Of a stretch of 64,000 nt of DNA, positions 50,001 through 59,260 are shown in pieces. Origin of the DNA: Puffinus mauretanicus (lineage: Eukaryota; Chordata; Aves; Procellariiformes; Procellariidae); contig JAJKFH010000209.1 of the NCBI GenBank assembly GCA_023333565.1, positions 2,868,001 through 2,932,000 on the forward strand, written 5' to 3'. The notes beneath the pieces were generated by a model that saw only the letters and a list, made by a program, of their open reading frames with translations, had not been told where the DNA came from and did not search any database. Numbering within the stretch: position 1 is the stretch's first letter; every line of letters begins with the position of its first letter. The position numbers and the translations under genes were made by a program.

Positions 50001-53000
50001 CTACTCACCAGGTTTCCTGCTCAACACATCTCTCATCCCTTGCACCACAAGTTTAAGTTAAACAAGCTGAGCTGCTCTGGGGAAAGGTGCCATTCTCCCC
50101 TCCTGAAGGCTCTACCAAACCTAAGAATACAGTAGCCAGTGGACAAGGCAATGAGGCAACCTTCCCTTCTGCTAGCCAGCCAGCCTCATCTTTTTCAATA
50201 AGATCTAATACAGATTAAAAAAAAAAAGTTGCATTTTTCAGCCCAAGTTGTTATTTAAAAAAAAAAAAAATAGCTGAAAACATGGTAAGTCTATAGTGAC
50301 AAGCACAAGAACATATTGACATATTTGACAAGCACAGTTAGAAAACATAGATAACACCACACTGTAGAAGGAAAAACAGCAAACAAAGCTATCTGCTGGA
50401 CAGTCTGATCAGAGTGGTTAGGACCACACTCACCACTAAACTTTACTGTTTTGCTCTTCACAATACTGCCTGAATAAAGGAAATCAGAATGACAATATAC
50501 GTAACAAACAGATCAAGGCTATCTCTGGCTGAGAGGAGAGGTGGATTTCAGAGGTAGAGTGAACTCCCACCTCCTAGTAACTGGAAAAAAAATCCCAAGC
50601 CTCCAGGAAAACAGCACTAGCAATCAAGGGCTAGATCTCACTGCTGTTGAAGAGAACAGCAAGTAATTAATAAAACTTAAAATAGCCTTGAAAATAAAAC
50701 AACTTCTCATTAACACAGAAGAAGCATCAACTAACCTTTTCGCATGACATAATTGAAAAACTGCATGATAGATATCCTCCCATAGGGATCATTATGGAGT
50801 AATTTAGCAAAGATCTTAGCTGTGAAGAACTGCCTGTAAAACATAAACACAAAAGCTACTTCTATGCATCTGATGATACTGCACTGACAGATCCAGTTAC
50901 AGTATCCAAAACTTACAAACACTTTAAAATACTGTTTAACAATATAGAATGTGTTCTGTGTATTCAAAGATGTTAATTTGCTACACTACACCCATCAAGT
51001 GGGATCCTACCAAGTAACAATGGTAAACTCAATAAAAAGCAGCTGCCTTTGCTGCTCATGAGACTCTTCAGTGATATGGGACTTTTGAGAGCTTTCACTC
51101 AACTTAATTTCTCTTTAGCACAATATATTTGGTAGCTTCCATCTTCTACAACAATATGCATATAAAAGGAACTGCCAGTACTGACAACTAATCTGCTTCT
51201 GCCCAAAACCCAATCACAAAGCTACGTGCACAAAAGCAGTCTCCAACAGGAGCGCAAAGAAGGAATATTCACTGTATGCTGCACACGGAACATCTGGTAG
51301 GAAATTTTCCATCAGAAGATATTAGGGAAGGTTAGGCAATATCACTGGAGACATGATTTCCTCTTCAAATACAAAATGTGCTGTTTACTGGCCACTAACA
51401 TAACAAAAATGCTCATGCTGATAAGAATTTCTTCTTCAAAAGGATGCAGTACCCCTCTTGCAGACATCTCTATCAAAAGTTCCCTCAGAGATGTAGGGCA
51501 ATACACCTTGGCAAGGATATAAAGCAACTAGTTCATCAAAAATTACATGGACATGATTTTATCTCACCATTAAACTGTTTCCGTCTATTTTAGCAACTGA
51601 AAGTTACAGCAGCACTTAGGTTTAGCCAAAGTAAGCATACACAAGAGACGAAAGCCTTACTTGCATTTAGGTCCAGCTTTTTCACCAACTTTCAAGAAGT
51701 TCTCATAGTTGATCATTGCTTCCTCCCCCATCATTGGTGATGTCTGATGTTTGTCCAGTAGAAACCATAGATTCTTAAAAGGCATTTATATTTGGTTAAG
51801 AAGATTTCTCTCTAGAGATGTCAGTGTTCTTAAGACATGTAAGGGCATCTGAGAAATGCAGCAAAAACATGGTTTTGCTGCAAGGTTATCTCAGTTAATC
51901 AGGACACATCATCAGTTCAGCCAGAAAAGCAAGCAAGTGATATTTTCACTGCTCTAAACTGGTGTTAAACACACACACAGACACACATTCTCTCTCACTC
52001 ACTGGGATTTCTAGGGTCACATCCCTTTTATCTTTGCACTGCAGTAAACTCAACCATCTTTGCAGTCTCTCTCAGTGATATGTAAACAAAACTTATTTCT
52101 TCTTCTGGGCCCTCTAGAGAAATTGTGGGAATGTGCTGGAAAACCAGAAGCCATTGATTTTGTCCTCATGTACATCATAACGAGGAAGCTTTACACTGAC
52201 ATTACGAGCCCAAGCTATGCAGCACTTCAGCTTTAGCTAGTACTTCACAACAAGCCAATGTGCCCATATACAAAGCACCTTACCACAAGATTCTGTGGAC
52301 AGACAGGAGATAATCAAACTCTGCAGAAAGAGGAAGTCTTCTCAGAAGCCATTACAAAACATACAGAAAATATTTTCTTACCTGCAGCTCTTCATTATCC
52401 AACAGCTCTCTACTTTTTCTTTGCAGAAAGACTGCTCTAGATTCTTCTCTTAATTTCTGAAGCAAGACTTCATCTTCAGCTGGCAGCTAGAAATATTGTG
52501 GCATTTTAATCTTCTGTATAGTGGCACCATTCAAACACCACACATCTGGCAGGTACTCTTAGGTAGTCCTGACTCACACACTCTGATGAAGCTGTTCACT
52601 TGACAGAAAATAACGACCTATCTACCAGAATGCTGTGTGTACCTGCTTCTTCTACAGGCATATCACTTGCAGACTGTCTCAAAGTATTTCAATATTGAAA
52701 TATTTATTTAAAGCTGGACATCTTTAACATGAGAGACAGAGACCTACCTCATACCTGATAACCCATCCAGTAAGCACTTTCCCCACAGCTGCAAGATAGG
52801 AGGGGTCACACATAAAAGACATTTCCTACCGTGTTTTTACTCAGGAGAGAGAAGCACTTTCTGTTTTGTGGTAGGCCTGACTCTCAAATGCGTGAATGTC
52901 TACTAGACTTGTTTTGGCCAACAAAACAGGTGGAAGAACACTTAGTGTGAAAGTTCTGCCGATGTTTACATGCAAAACTGTACAGCACTACCAGAACTTG

Positions 53001-54601
53001 GATGGTTGCATATGTATTCATCAACTGAAACATAGGTACTTGAGAACTGAATTGGCAGAAGCTTATGATCCTAAGCAATACGGGACCACGCAAAGTTAAG
53101 ACAACAGCTGAGTGGTCAAGTTGACAAATGCCAGCAATATCAAAATGTCAAACTTTTGCTCCCATATTCCCCCATCCCAATCTGATTCACCTCACACATA
53201 AGTTGCCGGACCAAGCATTTCTGCTGGATGATGCAAGCAACAGACCTATCTTTAGACTGCAAGACCAACAACCCACCATTTTCATGAAACACATCCCATT
53301 GTGATTAAGCAGAAACAGGAAGATATATATTTATAACACTGGTATGTTAAAATTTAGTTAAACCAGGAAGTTTTTCTGGAAGAGAAAGAGGACTTCCTAT
53401 CTTTAGTAAACAGCCAAGCCTACTGCCTGATTAGTAAACTATTTCATGGCCTTTGATGAGATGCTTAGAAATTATTTGAAGCTGCCAAAATCCACAATTG
53501 TACAAAACAAAAAATTATGCTTAGCAATCCACATCATTCAGATTTCAATCTACTTAAGCATCTGAAGCTGAAGTGTCCCTTTGAATAAGCACAACTTTCT
53601 TTATAACACAGAATAGCCTCTTGTTGAAGTTTATCTGGATACCTCACTTACCCTGTAGTAAAAGCGTGGTATATTCGTATATGATGTATTGCCACTTTTT
53701 CTTCCTCCTTTCCATTCCATGTAGTATTTCGTGAACAATTCCATTTCTTCATCTTTTAGCTCCTGTTCGCTCTTTTTGGCTGATTAACACAGAAAAGAAT
53801 TTTCATGTTGTTCTCCAAACAGAGTTTTAATGTAACAAGGAGCTTGAAAAAAGGAGTTAATGCTGAGGCTTACACAGCTATGCTGTTTAGTAACACAAAT
53901 ATTGGGTGGAAATGAATGGAGCACAGGCCTATTGTGTAAATTATATAACAGATACATCGAATATGTCACACACTCTATTTGAGTATCTACAAAGCACCTC
54001 TTTCAGTAACTGCACACACCTGATTCTCTGTAGGGTATGCGATTGTAACAGATACCTGGTTATGACTGACAAAGCAGCAGCATTCTTGTTTTACGGTGGT
54101 AACACTGTTTAAGATACTGCTTACTGCAAGCAGCGGCATCACATCACCTTTCACCCTGTAGCATTAGGGGTGTCACTACACGCCCGCACAAGCTCTCCGT
54201 GGCCTCACTCACGCATAAAGAGGCGCCAGCCAAAGCTGTCACAGCGGCACGCGCTGCAGACGAACCAGCCCTCACAGCACCAACGCCCCCAGGGCTCCTC
54301 GGTGCTCCTCAGCCCCGCCCCTGCTGACACTCATCCCCCGAACAGGGTGTCTGCTCCCCCGCAGAACCAGCCCGAGACCCGCCCGGCCCCCGCGGCAGCC
54401 TGCCCTCGCGGAACTAAAGCAACACCGGACAGGCCGCCGCTCGCCCCGCCACCCCGCCAGGCCGGACCCTTGCACCCCCTTGTCACCGCAGGGCACCGGC
54501 GGCCGCGCTCACCCACGGGGGCACCTCCCCCGCCCGGCCCCGGGGCACTCACGGGCGCGGCGGGCGGCCAGGCGGCCCCGCAGGCTCCGCTTCCAGTCCA
54601 T
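37891..54601 (-). CDS. PPP2R3C: PP2A regulatory subunit B''-gamma (PPP2R3C/G5PR), complete, 13 exons, 450 residues
   Basis: The protein is an EF-hand regulatory subunit of protein phosphatase 2A, also reported to bind PP5 and the GANP/MCM3AP protein. Thirteen pieces join in phase to 450 residues (human 453; the three-residue difference is at the exon 1/2 junction). One canonical EF-hand loop, DKDHNGMLSKEE, occupies 283-294 with Asp1, Asp3, Asn5 and Glu12 present. A second, degenerate one, DIENKGYLNVFS, at 351-362 lacks the acidic residue at position 12. Exons in transcript order: 54601-54553, 53779-53652, 52486-52382, 51773-51661, 50833-50736, 47391-47321, 46573-46441, 45275-45220, 45146-45071, 44395-44259, 42576-42439, 38870-38811, 38079-37891. 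It diverges from PRORP through a shared CpG island. Confidence 0.96.
38811..38870 (-). CDS. PPP2R3C: PPP2R3C coding exon 12
   Basis: Encodes residues 369-388 (AIQEQMKIHGQEPVSFQDVK). Donor AAG|GTTAGT. Confidence 0.94.
39368..39857 (-). mobile_element. Solo LTR 2 with intact 5-bp target duplication, 490 bp
   Basis: Starts TGTCGTGGTTTAACC and ends CCAGGACA on the plus strand, bounded by a perfect duplication ACGAT (39363-39367 and 39858-39862). Read on the minus strand it has TGACATCA, then TATAAAAA (39653-39646), then ATTAAA (39504-39499). A 5-bp duplication fits an ERVL-type integrase better than the 6 bp of ERVK. It is in sense orientation to PPP2R3C. No internal retroviral region is attached. 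Confidence 0.92.
40455..41246 (+). mobile_element. CR1 LINE fragment, 5'-truncated, 3' end present
   Basis: Recognisable CR1 segments include GAGAGGCTTGAGATGGGG..., CCTGGAGAACAGAAGGCTG, the run around 41075-41130 (CACATTGCCCAAAGAGGCC..., TCCTTGGAGACACCC) and the 3' signature GACCTCCAAAGGTCCATTCC followed by a degenerate ATTCTATG-type octamer (ATTTGATGGTTCC). The reading frame is broken. It lies antisense to PPP2R3C. Confidence 0.88.
41374..41403. repeat. Perfect inverted repeat, 14-bp arms, 2-base spacer
   Basis: TTCAATATCATTTT, then AC, then AAAATGATATTGAA. A related half-copy, TTTTTACAAAATGATAT, sits just upstream from 41352. Confidence 0.95.
42439..42576 (-). CDS. PPP2R3C: PPP2R3C coding exon 11
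   Basis: Encodes residues 323-368 (DYKTYLDFVLALENRKEPAA...), including the degenerate second EF-hand. 46 codons, phase 0. Confidence 0.95.
42577..44258 (-). other. PPP2R3C: PPP2R3C intron 10
   Basis: Contains the CR1 fragment at 43185-43612; otherwise ordinary. Confidence 0.6.
43185..43612 (+). mobile_element. CR1 LINE fragment (reverse transcriptase 3' region)
   Basis: Strong CR1 similarity in phrases such as GACAGGCTGGAAAAATGGGC, CCCCATGCACCAGTACATGC, GTGCCCTTGCAGCAAAGGC, GCATTAGGAAGAG and CTCTACTCAGCACTG. It is truncated at both ends, frame-disrupted and antisense to PPP2R3C. It covers a CR1 region upstream of most of the 40455 copy. Confidence 0.9.
44259..44395 (-). CDS. PPP2R3C: PPP2R3C coding exon 10 (canonical EF-hand)
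   Basis: Encodes residues 277-322 with the calcium-binding loop at 283-294 and TNIFLDRVFQECLTYDGEM. The frame runs on into the intron after ATG|GTAATC. Confidence 0.95.
45071..45146 (-). CDS. PPP2R3C: PPP2R3C coding exon 9
   Basis: Encodes residues 252-276 (LRDEELSKESQETNWFSAPS...RVY) plus one base of Gly277. Acceptor ACGTAG, donor ATG|GTAGGT. Confidence 0.94.
45220..45275 (-). CDS. PPP2R3C: PPP2R3C coding exon 8
   Basis: Encodes residues 233-251 (GKIKIQDILACSFLDDLLE). It is separated from exon 9 by an intron of only 73 bp (45147-45219). Confidence 0.94.
46441..46573 (-). CDS. PPP2R3C: PPP2R3C coding exon 7
   Basis: Encodes residues 189-232 (DLENYILELIPTLPQLDGLE...FFFLDPLRT) plus one base of Gly233. 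Confidence 0.95.
47321..47391 (-). CDS. PPP2R3C: PPP2R3C coding exon 6
   Basis: Encodes residues 165-188 (VWLHQTRIGLSLYDVAGQGY...RES). Donor TCA|GTAAGT. Confidence 0.95.
47392..50735 (-). other. PPP2R3C: PPP2R3C intron 5
   Basis: A 3.3 kb intron with solo LTR 3 at 49291-49876; the rest shows nothing recognisable. Confidence 0.6.
49291..49876 (+). mobile_element. Solo LTR 3, 586 bp, plus orientation
   Basis: Starts TGTCCTGGTTTCGGCTGGG and ends ACCACAACA. In plus orientation it has TGACATCA at 49533-49540, TATATAA at 49548-49554, then ATTAAA at 49724-49729, the order expected for U3-R. Flanks GTAGG and GTAAG look like a 5-bp duplication with one substitution. It is antisense to PPP2R3C. It belongs to the same family as LTRs 1 and 2 but is more divergent and longer. 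Confidence 0.9.
50736..50833 (-). CDS. PPP2R3C: PPP2R3C coding exon 5
   Basis: Encodes residues 132-164 (QFFTAKIFAKLLHNDPYGRI...MRK) plus one base of Val165. Donor AAG|GTTAGT. Confidence 0.95.
51661..51773 (-). CDS. PPP2R3C: PPP2R3C coding exon 4
   Basis: Encodes residues 95-131 (NLWFLLDKHQTSPMMGEEAM...) plus two bases of Lys132. Donor AA|GTAAGG. Confidence 0.95.
52382..52486 (-). CDS. PPP2R3C: PPP2R3C coding exon 3
   Basis: Encodes residues 60-94 (LPAEDEVLLQKLREESRAVF...). 35 codons, phase 0. Confidence 0.95.
53652..53779 (-). CDS. PPP2R3C: PPP2R3C coding exon 2
   Basis: Encodes residues 17-59 (PKKSEQELKDEEMELFTKYY...RFYYR). Donor AGG|GTAAGT. Confidence 0.95.
54553..54601 (-). CDS. PPP2R3C: PPP2R3C coding exon 1
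   Basis: Encodes residues 1-16 (MDWKRSLRGRLAARRA) plus one base. The family opening MDWK supports the start; the rest of the exon is Arg-rich and differs from the human exon. Donor C|GTGAGT. Confidence 0.9.
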
Positions 54602-54879
54602 CCCCCCCACGGCGGCCGCCCCGTGCTCCCGGCGGCACGTGACCGCCGCAGCCGCCGCGCTCCGGCCGGCCGGACCCGCGCGCATGCGCGGTGCCCTGCC
54701 CGACGCGCCTGACCCTCGGAGCGCCGTGCCCGCAACCGATATGGCGGAGCAACCCCATCCGCCCTAACAGGGCGCGCGGGATCACGTGCCGACCAGCCCA
54801 GTGAGACGCGATTGGCTCCCAGTCCAGACGCGGGCCCGGCAGCGCTTCCGGGTGAGCGCGAGGCGAGCGCCCTGGCTGG

Positions 54880-54962
54880 CGGGTGGTCCCTTCTGCTGTA
54901 AGCGCCTCCCTGCCGGCGCCTCGCAGCGCCTCGCTGCCCATGGCCGCCGCGCACCGAGCGAG
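54880..54962 (+). other. PRORP: PRORP noncoding exon 1, approximate start
   Basis: Donor GCGAG|GTAAGC at 54962/54963 in the CpG island. The 5' boundary is not determined. An ATG at 54940 may open an upstream ORF. Confidence 0.6.
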
Positions 54963-55540
54963 GTAAGCCCATCCCGGAGGGGTAAGGGCGCGGCCCGCGC
55001 CGGGACCGCGCTTCGTTTCGCTCTGGCGGGGTAAATGGGGGAGGGGAGACATTCCCCGCAGGCAGCGCGCTGCTGAGAGCCGGGCCGCTGTGCACGCTGG
55101 GAGTTGTAGTGTACGGGGGCACGGCCGGGCCGGGCGCGCAGGGCAGCGAGGGAGGGACGTGAGGCCCTGTGGGGCCTTCTCGTGAGCCGCACCAGCTGCC
55201 TGCCCGGCTGCCGGTGACCCTCCCGGTATTTACGTTTATAACCTAACATTGACGTGGGATTTCACTGTAATTGCTGCCAATGGTGTCGCTCTGCCTCTTT
55301 GGCAGCGGCGTTACCAAGGATTTACGATTGGGGAAACCAGTCAAACGGAAGTTTGTCACAGATTGAAAGGTATGAGGGAACCCACGTAGGAATCCCGTGC
55401 TGGGAGTTCCCTGAGGGATCAGGATTGGGATTCCTGACCTGAAATTGTTGAGATACCTTGAGCTTTGTGTTTGCTAGCATGCAGATGTAAATATGACAGG
55501 AAAGCAGGTCGTGATGTTGCGGTGTTATTTTTATTTTTAG
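54963..55540 (+). other. PRORP: PRORP intron 1
   Basis: The first part is CpG island with the SBS motif; then AT-rich up to the acceptor. No other feature. Confidence 0.6.
55092..55110 (-). promoter_or_regulatory. ZNF143/THAP11 (SBS) motif
   Basis: On the minus strand the site reads ACTACAACTCCCAGCGTGC and differs by one base from the SBS consensus ACTACAAYTCCCAGMATGC as I recall it. It lies about 130 bp inside the predicted PRORP intron 1. Confidence 0.8.
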
Positions 55541-55952
55541 GAAACCTTGTGATTCGACTTGGATGAAGGCTGGAAGAAAAAAAACTGTGCTTTTTGCCTA
55601 GCTGCATCAGTTGCCTGTCTGCATACAACATACTCAGTACTCGTCTTTACAGTAACCATCAAACAGAAATTATAAGCTGCAAACTTGCAAAGCATCTTCT
55701 GTAGAAAGAAAGATACCCTCGTTTTGGATGAATGTTCTCACAGTCAAAGAGACTGATTTTTGTGAAAAAAGATTTTGCCATTTTTTGTTTTCATAAGAGA
55801 CAGAAAGGACTTATAGAACAAGCATTTTGAAACTGAAACTTATACAGCTTGGCAGCCCTTGGGCTTTTATAATAAACATCCCCATGCAAACTGCATTTTC
55901 CATTTTATAACTTAGATACAGTGAGCTAAAAGTGAGATAATTTCTTCTTGTG

Positions 55953-56953
55953 ATGGCACTCTTTTCTCAAACTAGTCAACAGGGGTTTCAGGCTTTGCTA
56001 TGGAAATGTCGTATGTTCTGGCCTGTTTCAGGATGCCGACAACTGTTTGCTGTCTCTTTCAGAATCCCCAATAGGAAAAAGGTTAGCTATTTCAGTTTTA
56101 TGACGTCTTCCAGCACTGCATTAGCAGTGGATCCCAAAGGAACTGCTGTTTTTCCTACCAAGAAAAGGTCTGAAATTGATTATGAAGAAGAAAAAGGATG
56201 GGATGAGGAGACTAAAGAAAATTCTGAAGGGAAACGCCACTTTTCTTCCTCTGTTGGAGCTCCGAAGAAACGGTTAACGAGTCAAGTTCTGTCAAGGCAT
56301 AAGTTTACCAACGTACAGCCTCCAGAAAAACCTTTGCAGGCTGAGGAATGGAACAGGCTGAGGGAAAGCTTTCAATCACCTGAAATATTTGAAGAAGTGA
56401 TGTTTAACAGTATGGTCAGGTGCAACAGCCCGATCGATGTGGCTAAGTCCTTGCTGACCCATGTGGCAAAGAGTAATGGTGACATTGCATATAATTTGTT
56501 GGTCAAATATCTGGCATTGTGTGTCAAGCAGGGGCAGACTTCAGAAATTCGCGATGTGTATGATATAATGAAAATCAGATTTAGGATTTTAGAAAGTGGG
56601 GCTTACAACCTTCTTATCAGGGGGCTGAGTAATTCAGATCAATGGAGAATGGCCTTGACTCTTTTGGAAGAAGTAAAAAAGATTATGCTTCCCTCACGGA
56701 CAAACTATGAATCCTGTATCAAAGCAGCCAGCCGTCACCAAGAAATGAATCTCGCATTTGAACTTTACCATGAAATGTTGGCTAAGGATTTGGTCCCAAC
56801 CTTGGATGTCCTGCAGGCCTTTTTTGACTTCAGCAGGGGTATGAAAGGTGCTGAGTTACAAAAAGAGCTGTTTGGTATCCTCTTATATTTGAGAGACAAC
56901 CAAATATACCCTCACAAAACATTTATGCGGAGTATAAAGCTATGGTTTGAAAG
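55953..56953 (+). CDS. PRORP: PRORP large coding exon (targeting sequence and PPR domain)
   Basis: Encodes residues 1-333 plus two bases of Ser334. The exon probably begins at 55541 after TTATTTTTAG; a weaker acceptor, CTTAG, at 55915 is an alternative. Donor GAAAG|GTAAAT. Confidence 0.93.
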
Positions 56954-59260
56954 GTAAATAATGTTTCAATAGCAGACTCCAGTTCATGAGGATGGGATTC
57001 AGATTATTCCACAGTCTAATGATCCCTCAACATCTCATTTTGGTTGTTGCTTCTCCATGAGAGCATATTGTCATGAAAAGATACATTTTATTTTTGCTCC
57101 AAAATTAGTGTAAAAGTGTAAAATTCTTACTGATTTCACCTTTTCTTGAAAGATTTTACCTGATAAATATTATTCCTTGGTACAGAAAGTAGGAAATTGT
57201 GATGAGTCATGGCTGTCCAAAATACCCGCCTTCATACTTCTGTTTCTGGGGTTGGTACATAAGGAATATTGACAGGTATGAGGGTTTTTCCTATAATCTA
57301 TCTGAGTGTAGAAGTAGTAAGTTATTTGAAAATTAGATAGTTTCTCTCTTTGAAGGAAAGAGGCAGCAAATTAGCATAGGTTAAGTGACGATTAAGTGTT
57401 GACTTTGTATAGACTAATAGGAGAGGAATAATCTTAATAGGAGGCTCTTTGTTTTAGCACAGTATTTAGCAGGCCGCGCAGTTTGTTTTCATGAGCAGTG
57501 ATGGTCAGACTCCGCAAATTACAACTAGTTATGCTGCAGATGCACAGTGTAGTTCACCTGAGCCCACTGCATATTTGACATGCTGTTGTTTGTAACCCTG
57601 TCTATGACTTTTTTTTAACTGTTGGCTTTGGTTTATGTGAGCTACACAGCCATTTTACAAGTTAGTCCTCCTGGATGGAAAATATAGCTGTGGGAATGCA
57701 CTACCATTATTAGAATGGTTTATACTGCTCTCCCCTAGCTATTTTCTTTCCTGGGAACAGCCAGGGAGCAGACGGTAGGCTTCAGTTGAGATGAACTGGT
57801 TTAGTGGGTGAAAATCAGTCGTGGGGTGCTATTTTCCCAGTGCGTAGAGAAGGACTTACCTGTGTGCTGCATGCACAGGTAACTCAATGTAATAAAAAGT
57901 CCTTGGCAAGGAGACTGCAGGGGCAGTGAGTACATTGAAGAGCTATATATTGCCTGCATATAGTGGCAAACCAGTGCTGCACGCTGAAGCTAGAAAACTC
58001 CTGTTTGTATCTTTAATACTGTGTTTGATTGTTAGAACAATTCATGAAAGATTGTGGTAGACTCATGTTCTAAGATCAACGTTGGGTGTTTCCCTAAAGG
58101 AAGTAGTGTTTCAAACATGAAGAAGAAACAGTCCATAATAGAGGGATGAAACTAGGTGATCAGTTATCCCATCTGGCTTTTTATTTGTGAACCTGTACAA
58201 AATGCTCAGTTTTACCTGTCTGTTCCCATTACTAGTGCTGAACTTGTATATGCTGATGGAGTTCCCAAAAAGAAATAGAATCTGATAACTTCTAGCACTG
58301 TTAGTCTTGCAAAAACGATACGGATTGGGAGGTAACTTTTGCTGGCAAAGGAAGCCAATGGTACAGTAAGCACCGAAGTGAGCTCTGTGAGTGTAACTGA
58401 ATAGGTGTTAGTTTTAAAAAATGATTTTTCTGAACAGCAGACCAGCACTAACTTCTAGTAGAGAGCAAAGCCAGGTTCAGTACAAAGAACTGAGTGTGCA
58501 ACAAAGAATCACAGTATTTTCTTTGTAAGAAAACTAAAGAACCGCTATGTATCAGCATGAGAAATGGGAAAGGAAGGCAGAAGCAGGACGGTTATTCCAA
58601 AGCCCACGGCATGTGTGATTGTGCAGCCTATGATAATAAACACAAGGGATAGGAGTCTGCTGCTGCATGTTGGCATGGGTATTCCTGTTCGGTAACCTGT
58701 TCTGGTTTCAATCTTGTGGACAAAAAGGAATATTTACACCAGGCTGTGGTAGTGGTGGTGATGATGATAATGATGTGGAGTCAAAAAGTCTCAATGCAGC
58801 ATTTTGGTATGAGCATATCTATCTTAATCTCTCAGGATGACACCTGCATAGAAATCTTGATTCCTGCTTTCCCATCTGGTTTCTGAGGTGCTTTATGAAC
58901 ATGTAAGGCAGCAACTTCAAAATTGTCAGTGCAGCCCGGTTATCTGTATGATTCTTAATATTTGGGGACAACATAAACTAGGGAGGTTGATGGTGTTAGT
59001 TCTCTGCATGTTGTTAAATGCTGGTTCTTTATATAATATTTTCAGGCATTGCTAAATTATATATGAATCTTTGTATGATTTCTTTGCCAGGTAGAAGATT
59101 GATTGGTCTTTTATTTCTAAATGTTGATGAAAATAGAATTATTCTTTATCTGTAATTGAGGTATTGTTAAATAAGAATCTAATGTTTTTATCTTTCTCTC
59201 TGTACATATTAGTATACCAGGAGGCAACTGGAGAGGACACCTGACCAGCATTAAAGACAG
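55953..59260 (+). CDS. PRORP: PRORP, catalytic subunit of mitochondrial RNase P, 5' part only
   Basis: PRORP (MRPP3/KIAA0391) cleaves the 5' leader of mitochondrial tRNA precursors together with TRMT10C and HSD17B10. Two coding pieces, 55953-56953 and 59213-59260, give residues 1 to about 349 of roughly 580. The N terminus (MALFSQTSQQGFQALLWKCR) is basic and aromatic without acidic residues until about residue 60, as expected of a mitochondrial targeting sequence. After a divergent linker, residues from about 125 (LQAEEWNRLRE) to 333 contain the PPR repeats, for example YNLLVKYLALCVKQGQTSEI and YNLLIRGLSNSDQWRMALTL. The second piece (SIPGGNWRGHLTSIKD) corresponds to the segment just before the zinc-binding CxxC. 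An in-frame TAA at 55938-55940 makes ATG 55953 the first possible start; it has G at -3 and +4. The zinc and NYN nuclease exons are outside the window. Confidence 0.93.
56954..59212 (+). other. PRORP: PRORP intron 2
   Basis: AT-rich; no exon, repeat family or RNA gene recognised. Confidence 0.6.
59213..59260 (+). CDS. PRORP: PRORP small coding exon
   Basis: 48 bases after ACATATTAG encode the end of Ser334 and residues 335-349 (IPGGNWRGHLTSIKD), phase 2 on both sides, matching the human SVPGKQWKGQFTTVRK region. Confidence 0.88.

Larger units (their letters stand above)
50834..54552 (-). other. PPP2R3C: PPP2R3C introns 1-4
   Basis: 53780-54552, 52487-53651, 51774-52381 and 50834-51660. The promoter-proximal end of intron 1 (from about 54170) is CpG island; a short (CA)n/(CT)n tract lies near 51970-52005. 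Nothing else was recognised. Confidence 0.6.
54170..55230. promoter_or_regulatory. CpG island with divergent PPP2R3C/PRORP promoter
   Basis: The PPP2R3C start codon (54601) and the PRORP first donor (54962) are 361 bp apart on opposite strands inside one CpG island. Motifs are CACGTG at 54636-54641 and 54783-54788, NRF1 GCGCATGCGC at 54680-54689, an inverted CCAAT box ATTGG at 54811-54815, an ETS-type CTTCCG at 54845-54850, a YY1-like ATGGCGGAG at about 54740, and a ZNF143/THAP11-type site at 55092-55110. No TATA box is seen. The layout indicates one bidirectional housekeeping promoter. Confidence 0.85.

Noticed and set aside
54170..55249. Open frames of 180, 263, 167 and 155 codons around the divergent promoter
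   Set aside because: Same CpG-island artefact; they cross known exon 1 sequences of PPP2R3C and PRORP in other frames.
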